Origin: Glutinoglossum americanum
Taxonomy: Eukaryota > Ascomycota > Geoglossomycetes > Geoglossales > Geoglossaceae
DNA length: 64,000 bases
Direction of reading: 5' to 3'
Assembly: GCA_020080175.1 (NCBI GenBank)
Contig: JAGHQL010000045.1
Coordinates: 86,218 to 150,217, forward strand
The notes under the pieces were generated by a model. The model saw only the letters and a program-made list of their open reading frames with translations, had not been told where the DNA came from and did no database searches. The stretch's first letter is position 1. Each line of letters begins with the position of its first letter. Below are positions 45,428 to 55,541 of this stretch, piece after piece. A program made the translations under genes and the position numbers.

Positions 45428-47534
45428 GATTGACCGCAGTGGATACAGCTTTGTCGCATCAAAGCCTGAGCAAAAAATTCGCAGAGTGAATCCGGCGGAC
45501 ACGAGTTGAGGGATGCTGGTGCGGACAATATAAGGAGGAACCTGCCCCGGTTGCCGCTAGCGCTGATCCAGGCACGCAAATAACGCCCTCGCCTCACTCG
45601 GTAATTCTCCTGCCCTGGAAATACTCTGTACTGGGTCAAGCTCCGCAGAGAATAGCGACGGCCTTGTTATTTTCGTAGTTGGAGGTGGCTTGTGAGCTTG
45701 GCCTGTGAGCTTGGGCTCTGAGTTTGGCTTGGCTGGTGAGATTTCGTCGTGGGAGATCCTTGATCAAAGGGATTTACGAGGTGTTATGCCACTCCCGGTC
45801 TAAAATTACTCCCCGTAATCCATGTATTCTCATTGGCGAGCTGCACAGCCCTAATCTACTGGCCCAGCCCGAGCGGAACGAAAAGGACCGAACAACAACA
45901 GATTGCCACTACCCTACATAGTACGTACTTCCTACGTACCGACACTCAACTCCGGACGATCGTCACTGGGCTTCAAGTGGATGGGAACCCCGCACTTCAC
46001 AGATCCTGTCTCCGTCATCATCTATTTAGTCCGTAGTCCGCATGAATTTGTTCAGCGGAGGTCGTTATTGCTTGGCTTGTGGGCGCGGTTAGCTTACGCG
46101 GCCGCCGAGCGGAGTTGGATCCGTTTCGGCTCTTTGACCGGACTTGGTGGAGATCCGGCTTGGTCGAGCCCCCTTGTCACGTGAACACACCAAGTCCTGA
46201 CTCGCCAACAAATGTCTTGTCTTATCTATAGTGGATCCTATTTCATGGCAACTTCGAATCACAACAGCAGCGGCACATGTCTGCTGAACTTCGAAACACT
46301 GCTTCGGGATATTCGTCAGAGGGTGACGTTGCTGTCTCCAAGAGCAATCGCCACCTGTGCCGCATGCTGCAGTTTTCATCCTTCATGTGTCCGGTCAAAC
46401 TACCGACGAAACAATAAAAGATGTTACATCCCCCGCAGGCTTGCGTAATGGCTTCTTTGTAGGGAAGGCATTTAGTGGAGAGGATATTCTCTCGCCGATT
46501 TGTGGGGAAAATGGATAATATTGATTGATCTGGTCAAGAGATAAAGAATGTGGTAGCTTTAAGTCTCCTTGCGGGGAAAAGCAGTATATATATTTACATC
46601 CTCGGGCCACGGTCCCTCCGCAATCAAGCACTGGCAGAGTGGTGCTTTATGGGGCCGAGAGCTTCGATTAACTCCTTTAGGCCTGGGAGAAACAATGTCT
46701 GCTAAAGGCCAAGGAAATACAGCAGAATAACACATGGAAACATCTCGTGTCAAGCGTAGTGCATAAACGATAGTATACAAAAACTAAGTTTTCATATTTA
46801 TGGGGAAATTGTCCTGCCAAACGTGGTAGCAATGGTCGAGGAGCATGGGCAAAAAGACGCCTCATCCTCTTGATATTTGAAGTCACTAACGATCAGAATC
46901 GGCCATAAGGCTAGGAAAGAGTAGCAAGCAGGTGTGCACAGGTACGTACTTGCATCGTTGCTCGATCGGCCTCCCATGCCGTATGATATGGCAAGCTGCA
47001 GCAAAAGATGTAGGTCGCATGTGAGTACAACGCCCGCAAGTGTCAAAGGTCACAGTGGTGCGTGGGGATCTCCACTAAAGCGCCGCCCCCACCGCCGCAG
47101 ACATGTCATTAGACCCCAAAATGCCTGTGGTTAATTTACCCGAGATCTGGTAGTCCCCTCAGAACAGGGCTGCAGTTCTGGTCGTCCCTCCATCGCTTAT
47201 GAGGCTCCGGGGGAGGAACACATACGGGTTTTTCTAAAGGCCATAGAAGGGCCTGGATCCTAATGTTCGAGTCTCACAGGCTGTGGTCGTTGTCGTTCTT
47301 GACTGGCTCTGGGGTATGGAATCAGCGATTTCGCACAGAAGCCGCTGGGGGCTAGAACATTCATTGCTGTGATTGGGCTCGGCTGCGCCTTCCCCAATCG
47401 GGCATCGTGCATCTTGTCGTTGCCTCGATCCACAACCCGTTTGAGACCCTGTCCCGTTCAGGCGCTTCTGAGAAGCTTCAACTTCAAGATACCTCTAGAG
47501 TTTCGCGTTCGCTGCGGAATCTAGATCCTTAATC
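45428..47534. other. 2.1 kb intergenic stretch without recognised gene
   Basis: Open frames up to about 95 codons occur on both strands but overlap each other and show no domain. The region must include the promoters of the DOMON/b561 gene on its left and the RNA-binding protein gene on its right. No repeat or RNA gene is recognised. Confidence 0.5.
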
Positions 47535-49335
47535 ATGGCAGAGAATGTAACGATCAGCAAGGTCCATTTTGAAACACTTCTTCGCAGGTGAGGCTTGCTA
47601 ACTCCCCGCAATTATGTTGTGCGCTGTTCCTATTCCCCAGATTGATTCCCGCCCTCTTTGCAAAATTGGATGTCTGAGGTTTCAGGACTGACAATAGCTG
47701 AGATGCTATTAGGGCTGAGCTTGTGAGTATATGCGCAGTGGGGGATCCAAACTTGCAGGCCAGGAGCTATCCTGACTGGTGGTTTGCTCATTAGCATGCT
47801 TCCGAATCTGATGGCAAGACCCCTGTTGACGGGTCAACGGTGACCATTCCGAGAACAGAATATGATGATCTAGTATGAATATGAAATCTTCCTGTTGACT
47901 CTGTTGACCCCTCAGTCACAGCCCCACTAGCAGAGGCTAACATGGAATTGGGATTCGTAGTTGCGCGGCATCCGCGAATATAGTACGTGCAAAAATGACT
48001 CCCGGTTCTTCCGCAATCATACCCCGTTGCTGCTAGGAGAGCCGCGCAGAAATCGCATCAATTAGCCTAGCATTCGATCTTGGTTTTGACAAAGGAGACA
48101 GATACTCTTCGGGAAGCACTTTTTCGTGGTGGAATCTCTCCAGAAACATTGGAGGTGCGGTGTTGACCCACCTACCGTTCATCAAGTGGTGCTGATCACG
48201 ATCGAAAGGTGCTTATTAATGGAAATGCGAATATCCATGGAAGAAACGAGGGTGGGGGCGCCTTCGCGCATGCAGATGAAGATTCTGACGCGGGCGGGGT
48301 GACTTTCAGCCGTCCAACCCAGTCTGTGCAAGTCAAAATCACTGCTCCCCCGGGAGGTCAGGACCACGCGTTTGACCAAAGCTACACCTCCAGAAATGGC
48401 AGTGGAGTGTTGAGACAACGCAGTGGGAACAATCATCCTCAGCTCCCTGTGAATGAAAACGAATGCTTTCCATCAGATGCCACCGACAAGGACGAAGCGT
48501 GGAACGTCAATGGCCATGGCCGATCCAAGGCTGACAAACACGGTGGGGGACATCTCCGCAATGACCAACGGACTCTCCTATTCACCAATCTCTCCGACCG
48601 CACTACACATAAAGACATAGTTAGCGTTATCCGTGGCGGAATGCTGTTAGACATTTACCTCAGATCTGCAGAGCGTACAGCTAGTGTCTCTTTCGTTGAT
48701 GGCTCTGCCGCTCAGGAGTTTTTCAGTCACGCTAAGCGCCGCGATATCTACATCCATGGCAAGAGGGTGCGTAATTCTTGTAAAGGATCAGATCGCAATA
48801 AACGCTTATTGACGCTCCCTAGGTTGTGGTCAAGTGGAATGAACGCCAGTTCATCCTCCCCGGACACGTAGCCAACAACATCAACAATGGCGCTACTCGC
48901 AACATCGTTCTTCGCAGCGTCAACCCAAGCATTACGGCCCAGCGTCTGCGAGAAGACCTAGATCACATCCATAATCTAGTTATCATCGATATTTTCTTCC
49001 AGAACGGTAATGCCCACGTTTCCCTGAACTCCGTCCACAATGCACTATTCGCCCGTACCTGCATGATGTCTCGCGGCGGTTACAAAGGCATTAAAATTGA
49101 ATGGTATGCGGACGAGTGTGCTGCTCCTTGGCCCAAAAAGGAGTTCACTCAGAGGAAGGAGAATGTGCCGCCGCCAACGAAAAAGACACCCACGATGACC
49201 AACCGCTTTGATCTGTTGAATATGGATGGAACAGAAGATGGTGAAGATGATGACACGACGGACTTAACCGTAACGAGCGACTTTTCACCTTATGACAACA
49301 GTTTAAGCTGGGCGGAAAATGCTGTTTCTGCCTAA
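47535..49335 (+). CDS. Two-RRM RNA-binding protein, Nrd1/Msa2-like, with a 10-nt micro-exon
   Basis: The preferred model is exons 47535-47587, 47713-47722, 47795-47872, 48095-48154, 48209-48766 and 48823-49335, giving 423 residues in one frame. The start MAENVTISKVHFETLLRRAE is typical of the Aspergillus Nrd1-like (negative regulator of differentiation) family. RRM1 (RTLLFTNLSDRTTHKDI to GKRVVVKWNERQF) is split by the last intron; RRM2 (RNIVLRSVNPSITAQRLRED to GIKIEWYADE) follows. The C-terminus is Lys/Pro-rich and acidic. Exon 2 is only 10 nt (GGCTGAGCTT) but is needed to rebuild RRAEL. A possible extra exon at 47961-47982 (LRGIREY) looks conserved but would leave a frame conflict with the next exon. 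The protein probably binds mRNA or pre-mRNA in developmental control; this is inferred from family. Confidence 0.75.
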
Positions 49336-50521
49336 GCTTGGAATCTTGGGGGAGTTTTGTGCATCTCAATTCCTTCCTCTGAACTTGGCTTGGGACAATC
49401 ACCACCTTTCCTTACTCTCTTCGACTCAGCTGTCGTCAAGCTAGCTCTGTTGTTCCCTTCTCCTTCCCCCCTCAGTGTCCACGAAAACCCCTCTTCTCCT
49501 TCCCTGACGAAGGGATCCACTGGCATTGCCTCCTTCCTTTCCTCCTGTGTGGTTCTTTGGACCTAGACGACCTTTCTCTTTCTTTTGAAACTTCAACTCT
49601 AATTCTTTTTGCCCATACATTACTCCGGCACACTGAGGGGGCGTTTGAGGGAGTTTTGTGTTGTCCCAATTCCTTCATATCCCCCGGTCTATTGCCGGGT
49701 CGTGTTTATATGAGCCTGGGAAATTAGCAGGCCTAGCGTAATGTCTTCTTTTTTTTTGACACCTCTTTCATTTCCGTTGCCTCTTCCGCTGGTACTTTTT
49801 TTTTTTATCAGGCCAAATCAAGTTGTGAGTGGAATGTGGTGACAATACCCCTCGGTGATAATTTTATTCTCTGCAATCTGTCTCCAGGTGAGAGAGAAGT
49901 AAAAAAAAACTTTTTTTCGTTCTTGGGGGGGTGGTTTTTATCTTTTTTTTTTTTTAATCCCCCGTTCGTTCGTCCCCCGGTTTGGGTTGGTGGTGGGGTG
50001 GGAGAGACCTGGCTTTAGGGAAGGAATTTGCTCATGGCGCTCACAGCGCCCAACAAAGTCTGGGGGTTTTTTCTTCTTTGTGTATGTACGGCATCTTCTG
50101 TTCCACAAGTCACAAAGCCAACTAGAATCAAACCTTCGTCCCACTCTTTCCTTTTGTTTTCTTTCCTCCTTCGTGATCTAAATAATACAAAAGGGTCTCA
50201 ACAATTTGGCGTGCCCCGAGACGAAATTTTTTTTTTATTTTCCATTCTTTATCTTACTTGATTCGGATTCGGGTTTTTTTTGCTAGGGAGGGGATGGGCA
50301 GGAGCCAACTGGACGCCTCAATGGCTCCAAGTGCGCCGCCGTAGCCTTTGACAGACCCTCACATCCTTTTACCATCTAACACACAGAACTCAGACCATGG
50401 ATTCCACACCTAAAATGAGATCATTAGTTACGTTCTGGTTAGACCGTCCGGAGAATCCAGCTCGGACTAAGTAATGTAACCCTGTAGTTTGATTAACATC
50501 TTATTCCTGCTATCGAAATTC
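49336..50521. other. Intergenic, pyrimidine-rich with long T runs
   Basis: About 1.2 kb with strongly biased CT-rich and T-run sequence (for example 49748-49758, 49941-49955, 50227-50238). Open frames here are low-complexity shadows. A fungal promoter/5' UTR-like region is possible but no gene start is supported. Confidence 0.45.
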
Positions 50522-50788
50522 TCAGAAAACCCAGTGACCCACCGGCATTGGAAGTTCATGCCGGATGACTGCAGTTGGAGGTGTTTGGCCAGGCAATTCC
50601 GGTTTGTAGTATCCAGGTTCTCCTTGCGCCTGAGAAGCAGTTGCACGACGTAACGAGCGACTCCTATAAATAAAGAATAGGATGCCGGCGAGAAACAGGC
50701 CCACTGTGATGAATGCTCCAAAGGCGATTCCGACAATGGCTCCCACAGAAAGAGAATGACTTTGAGTAGTGTGGAGGCGATTTCTATG
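50522..50788 (-). pseudogene. Last exon of a one-pass membrane protein, rest missing
   Basis: An acceptor TTCCACAG just upstream of 50788, preceded by a branch-like GCTAAC, opens a frame that ends at 50522. It encodes a short extracellular stretch (HTTQSHSLSVGA), a hydrophobic helix (IVGIAFGAFITVGLFLAGIL), a basic stop-transfer (RSRSLRR) and a cytosolic tail ending in PMPVGHWVF. This is the standard end of fungal Mid2/WSC-type or other Ser-rich cell-surface proteins. No preceding exon with a signal peptide or Ser/Thr-rich region is visible within the next 700 bases, where repeat DNA begins. It is therefore probably a 5'-truncated gene, though a very long intron cannot be excluded. Confidence 0.55.
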
Positions 50789-51461
50789 CTGTGGAAGTGG
50801 TAGTTTGTTAGCTAGTTATTAGTCATTCTCTTGGCGACTTAGTACGACAGTAAACCACTTTTTGCTCACGAGTGCCTCACCCAGCCGGTGCCGCTTTAAA
50901 TGGTGAGCTGGGTGATGCTCACCCTGAGCTCGTGTGAGCACATCCCACCACTTTCATCCTTCACACACCCGTCCCATGTCCACTCCAAATACGGCTCAAG
51001 TTTCAGGCAGAAAAATGAGCCAGAAAATGTACACGCCCACAAACTCTCATATAAAGGACGTCCTATTCCCTTCCCACCTAACTAACTAACTAACCTATTG
51101 ACTAACCCACTAACTGTTCTCTTACTCAAACTTCTTTCAAATCTCTTTCAAGCCTCTCTTAAATCTATAACATCATGAATAGAAAGGCACTTACCATAAA
51201 AGAGTTACTGAAAAAAGCTACAGCTAGAGACTACAAACTTAATATATATTAAAAGAGAAATGTTATAAGGAGATATTCAAATATGTTCAGAAAACTTTCA
51301 AAAATCAAAATTGTATATTAGACTGTTATGTGAAGTATATATTACTCTAGTTATGACATTTTAATAAGACTTTACTTATTTCTTAATACAAATTTATTAA
51401 GGTTATAAAGATAAAGAAAAAGAATGAAGAAGAAGATAATAAAATAGAAAGAGATGATGAG
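50789..51461. other. Transition from gene-rich to repeat-rich DNA
   Basis: About 670 bases in which composition becomes AT-rich. A CTAA tandem repeat lies at about 51077-51092. A short frame beginning at 51176 (MNRKALTIKELLKKATARDY) ends after 26 codons and may be the degenerate start of a mobile-element gene; it has no recognised partner. Confidence 0.4.
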
Positions 51462-52177
51462 TGTGACAGTTGCTTATATAAGCTGAGCCGCAAAGGTTAG
51501 GTGCCGCGGGTGTCAAGGCCGAGCTAGCCCTAAGAGGCCGGTCACGACGGAGCAAGGGGGGGCCGGCTGTGTGGCACGACGGAAGGGTAGGCCTAATGGT
51601 CCTTGATAGTCTATCTAATGTGATTATGGTATTGACTGATGAGGTTCCCTTCCGGACCCTCCTCGGCCTTCTATATATACTAATGGCCCTGAGGGACCCA
51701 CGGGTAGGGACCTGCCCGGTTCCCTCCATGGACGCGTACGGACCCCTTGCCTCCGGCCGTGCTTCCATTGGGGAGTCCTTATGATGCCCGTGCGGTTCCC
51801 TCACCACCGGCCATGCCTTCCGCCGCTGCCCGTGCTCCTATGTGGAGTTCCTATGATGCCCGTGCGGTTCCTTCGCCACCGGCCGTGCTCCTATGTGGAG
51901 TCCCTATGATACCGTGCAGTTCCTTCGCCGCCGGCCGTGCTCCTATGTAGAGTTCCTATAATGCCCGTGCGGTTCCTTCGCCGGCCGTGCTCCCATGTGG
52001 AGTTCCTATGATGACGTCATTGGTGGGGCCTTGCGGGCCCCCCTCGTATATCACCGGCTTGGTGTATTACGTATAGGGTGGACTCTTCCTATGCTTTGCC
52101 GGCCTTCCTCATGGCTAGCCCTTCTTCTCAGCTTGTTTGGTGGCCCACTGGGCCTTTACCCGGTGGCCACTGTAACA
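51462..52177. mobile_element. Solo LTR (716 bp), target duplication ATGAG
   Basis: Starts TGTGACAGTTGC and ends CCACTGTAACA (TG...CA), with ATGAG directly before (51457-51461) and directly after (52178-52182). No internal retrotransposon sequence is attached. Inside it, a roughly 55-bp unit (GTTCCTATGATGCCCGTGCG and neighbours) is repeated about four times between about 51785 and 52010. A diverged relative lies at 52486-53147. Confidence 0.85.
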
Positions 52178-52485
52178 ATGAGACAGTAGAGATTAGTAAT
52201 TACTTTAAGAAACAATAAGCAGGAACTGGCCAATAACTTTTCAACTCAGCAGAGTTTTAAGAGTAACTTAAGATAAGTCAGAAGACTTTATTCTGCTCAG
52301 AAATTCCTAAAGCTGGAAAGATAATTCTCACATTTGTGGTAGCCAATGACTTTACTAAATACTTTTTCAAAGATTTAAGTATTGGGATTACATATATTTA
52401 CTACAATTTTTAATAAAGAGATAAGTAGAAGATTGACAACTTACTAGTAAATCTACTGAAATAGTTAACTGAAAGTTATCCTTCC
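52178..52485. other. AT-rich spacer between related LTRs
   Basis: About 310 bases with no gene or recognised repeat. Confidence 0.5.
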
Positions 52486-53147
52486 TGTAACAACTGCTTA
52501 TATAAGCTGGGCCATGAAGGTTGGATGCCGCGGGTATCAAGGCCAAGCTAGTCCTAAAAGACTAGTTACAATAGAGCAAGAGAGGCTGGCCGTGTAGCAT
52601 GATAGGAAGATAGGCCTAATAGTCTTTAATAGTCTATCTAAGGTGATTATGATATTGACTAATAAGGTTCCCTTTAGGACCCTCCTCAGCCTTCTATATA
52701 TACTAATAGCCCTAAGGAGCTCATAGGTAGAGACCTGCCTAGTTCCTTCTATAGATACGTACAGACCCCTTACTCCTAGCTGTGCTTCTATTGAGAAGTC
52801 TTTATAATACCTATGTGGTTCTCTCGTCACTGGTCATACCTTCTGCCACTGTCTGTACTCCTATATGAAGTTCCTATAATACCCATGCGATTCTTTCGCT
52901 GCTGGTCGTACTCTCATGTGGAGTTCCTATGATGCCCGTATAGTTCTTTCGCCAGCCGTGCTCCCATGTGGAGTTTCTATGATGATGTCATTGGTGGGGC
53001 CTTGCGGGCCCCCCTCGTATGTCATCATCTTAGTATATTATATATAGGGTAGACCTTCCTATACTCTGCCAGCCTTCCTCGAGGCTAGCCCTCCTTCTCA
53101 ACTTGTTTGGTGACCCACTGGGCCCTTACCCAGTGGTCACCATAACA
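52486..53147. mobile_element. Second, more decayed copy of the 716-bp LTR
   Basis: It is colinear with 51462-52177 from TGTAACAACTGCTTATATAA to CACCATAACA, but carries many C-to-T and G-to-A differences and has fewer internal tandem units. Flanking pentamers (CTTCC before, GGTAT after) do not match, so the target duplication is lost or the copy is rearranged. Confidence 0.75.
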
Positions 53148-53158
53148 GGTATAATCCA

Positions 53159-53343
53159 GATCTACAGGACTCTTATAAACAGGCACCACTGTTATGAGTA
53201 GCAAAGAATAGATACGAGGCAGTGGTCAAGCTGCTGTTGATGACAGAGAAAGTCGATATGAACTTTAGAGACACTTATGTTGGACTGATATCACTGTCAT
53301 AGGCAGCAGAGAACGGACATGAGACAGTGGTCAAGCTGCTGCA
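53159..53343 (+). pseudogene. Ankyrin-repeat gene fragment with RIP-type stops
   Basis: One frame reads ankyrin repeats with stops: KQAPLL-stop-VAKNRYEAVVKLLL, then VDMNFRDTYVGLISLS-stop-AAENGHETVVKLLQ. Both stops sit where ankyrin repeats normally have Trp (LLWAAKNG, LSWAAENG), so TGG has become TGA and TAG, the expected result of C-to-T mutation on the opposite strand. Such ankyrin arrays belong to large fungal NLR-type or similar proteins. No start, end or partner exons are nearby. Confidence 0.7.
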
Positions 53344-53819
53344 ATTGCATTACTCAACCTCCTTCCTACCCTCTATTAAAAATTACATATATAGTAGACA
53401 TTCTATAGGCATTGCTTCAATTGATTAAATATAGAAAGTTACTAAAATGAGCATAGAGAAGAATTCTTATTAGGTATTGGGTACCAAGTCGACCAAATAG
53501 GGGCTAGCAGAAATTGGTGTGCTCCTATTCCATGTCACTAGTAACCGATTGTTTGCATTTCAATTTCAACTTCAATACTCTCCACCTGCTAAAGGCTTTT
53601 TCTTATAAACTCCTAAAAGTAGCAAAGAGAATACTCTAGAAGCTACTAAGCAAGTACCTTACTTATTTTTGTTACTTGCACTATGCTTAAGAATATTCAA
53701 GAATATTGAGAAGGTTCTGAGCTACTCTTTACTGTATTACAAATCACTGAATAGTTGGCGATTTGTAATAGTAGAGTTTATCAGTCGAAAAATATCATAT
53801 AATAGTAACTGAATTATAT
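53344..53819. other. AT-rich sequence without recognised gene
   Basis: About 480 bases. The sequence CAATTTCAACTTCAATACTC near 53565-53580 resembles the end of a copia-type LTR, but no partner terminus is found. Confidence 0.35.
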
Positions 53820-54150
53820 ATTATTGTGGCTAGTGGCACAGCTGGTAAGTGCACTAGCAGGGAAGATGACTGATTCATACCAATCACGCTCTTGTTAAGA
53901 TATACAAAATTTGGTGGAGAAGTGTAGGAGACGATGATTGATTGAAAACTTGAGCCACAATGTGACGAAACCCAGGCTCTGGAGCTGTGAAATATTGTGA
54001 AGGCAGAATTTGCACTGGCTGCAATTAGCTTAGTTTGGTCACATGAGTTTGGCAGGGGTAGCTTGCCTCTTCGCCTGGAGCTCCCACCGTTGTACATAGC
54101 ATACATGAGAGACCTGCCTACCGACGTCACTTTCCACTTCATAGTATGTG
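53820..54150 (+). mobile_element. Candidate tRNA-derived SINE-like unit
   Basis: Box A TGGCACAGCTGG (53834-53845) matches the Pol III consensus exactly. A box-B-like TGATTCATACCA begins at 53871, with paired flanks GAC/ATC that could form a T-stem. The spacing fits a tRNA. About 270 further bases of non-tRNA sequence follow. The right end and any target duplication were not located. Confidence 0.4.
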
Positions 54151-54184
54151 CCGCTATTTAATGTTTAACTGAGCTTAGTAAAGG

Positions 54185-54453
54185 TGTTACGACTATAGCG
54201 GTCCATGTGCAGCTCATGGGTGGCCTGCTACAAGCTATAGTATTAGGGCTAACCCTTAGTGTTCGATGCGAGGCTCGCAGAGCCTCAGTGTTAAGAGTAT
54301 GACTCGCTGGCGCCACGCGGCCATACAGTGTTATGTCTATATGTATATAAACTTCCGCACACTCCACACCCCTCTTCTTCCTCTAGTTTAGTATCGTCTT
54401 AATAGAATCCACCTAATACGCCTTCCAGGCACCGGAACTGGCAATTCGTAACA
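54185..54453. mobile_element. Solo LTR (269 bp), target duplication AAAGG
   Basis: Begins TGTTACGACTATAGC and ends GGCAATTCGTAACA, so the ends form the short inverted repeat TGTTACG/CGTAACA. AAAGG lies immediately before (54180-54184) and after (54454-54458). A TATATAAA box is near 54345. It is unrelated by eye to the 716-bp and 342-bp LTRs. Confidence 0.85.
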
Positions 54454-54458
54454 AAAGG

Positions 54459-54935
54459 TATATTCCAAGAGATCTAGTTTTGAGGTGGGGTATAATCTCT
54501 GCTATGTGGTTGAAGGGGAAGCCGATTTTGCAAGTGACCGTACTGCAAGCAAATGTATCGAACTGAGGTCAAATTGAATTGACTGTCTAGCTACTGCTCC
54601 TGGTAAGGAGACCGTTCAAGCTTCGGAGGTGTTATAACTCTTATGTGGTATGCCGATATTATTATACTAGCTCGCCGTTGAACGTGGTTAGGGGATCAAC
54701 CTTATGCAAAGCCCCTCATCTCGAACTGTATGTTGAGCTGCAGCTCTTATACATAGTATGATAAAGGGATAATTGACAGTTGGCTTGTTAAAAAAAAATA
54801 TGTGATATGCAACTAGATGCATGGTTTTGGGTAGCAAGAGCACAGAGTGGAAAAAAGCATCCAAAAAAAAACAGCACTAAAGCATCCAAAACCAGCTGCT
54901 AAAGCATCAAGATTTGAATGCCTTTTCACCAGCAT
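54459..54935. other. Repeat-island spacer
   Basis: About 480 bases without a gene. Near 54860-54910 the phrase AAAGCATCCAAAACCAGCTGC occurs in near-repeat, and a similar GCATCCAAGAAGCCAAAACC is found near 63210. Confidence 0.4.
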
Positions 54936-54939
54936 CCAC

Positions 54940-55145
54940 ATTGTTGAAATCTTAGTGATCTATTGAACTAATTACATGAAGTTCCGATAGTCTTTAATGC
55001 TTATAATGGTTTATGACAGGCCTCCAGTTCATTGCTAGCTAAATGTACGATAATGCTAGCTGAATCTACATAATGCATCATGACACTGCCATCGCCACAA
55101 TCCTTGTGGCGCTTGGTACGGCTTCACCGTTACTATTCAACACAC
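54940..55145 (-). mobile_element. LTR-like fragment, inverted relative of 63268-63470
   Basis: Read on the minus strand it begins TTGAATAGTAACGG, then GCGCCACAAGGATTGTGGCG, GAGGCCTGTCAT and CTTCATGTAAT, in the same order as the plus-strand copy near the window end. Differences are mostly transitions. Both are diverged, and no target duplication was found. Confidence 0.55.
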
Positions 55146-55157
55146 ATTCATAATAAT

Positions 55158-55231
55158 AATAATAATTAAATTCTGGTTTCAACAGTAATTCCACCCCCAG
55201 GCTCTAAACGGTATATATATATATATATATC
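55158..55231. repeat. Microsatellites (ATA)n and (TA)n
   Basis: An imperfect TAA/AAT trinucleotide tract is at about 55150-55170 and a pure TA tract at about 55212-55231. Confidence 0.8.
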
Positions 55232-55541
55232 CTAAAACAGTCTCTTAGTGATTTTGCATTCAGAAACGGAGGGTTTGGTCACCGTTTTTTGAGGCATTCC
55301 CACATGACTCTTGCCGCCCTTGTGGTGAGCTTGAAAATAATGCCCACCCTTAAGCGAAAGACTGATGAAGGCCTATCCAGCTAATCTTAAAACAATACTT
55401 CTCTTCCCTTTAACTTGTGTGACCATCTGGAACATAAGAATGTCATTGTCCCAGCTATGACTCCAGCAGACCTCATGCCCTTGTGGCATTACTATCAGTC
55501 CGATCTTCTATTCCCTCGTCATCAGGCCTTAGTTCTCTAAC

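Noticed and set aside
51403-52830. Minus frames of 134 and 97 codons with similar wording
   Set aside because: The similarity reflects the two LTR copies they lie in, not a protein family.
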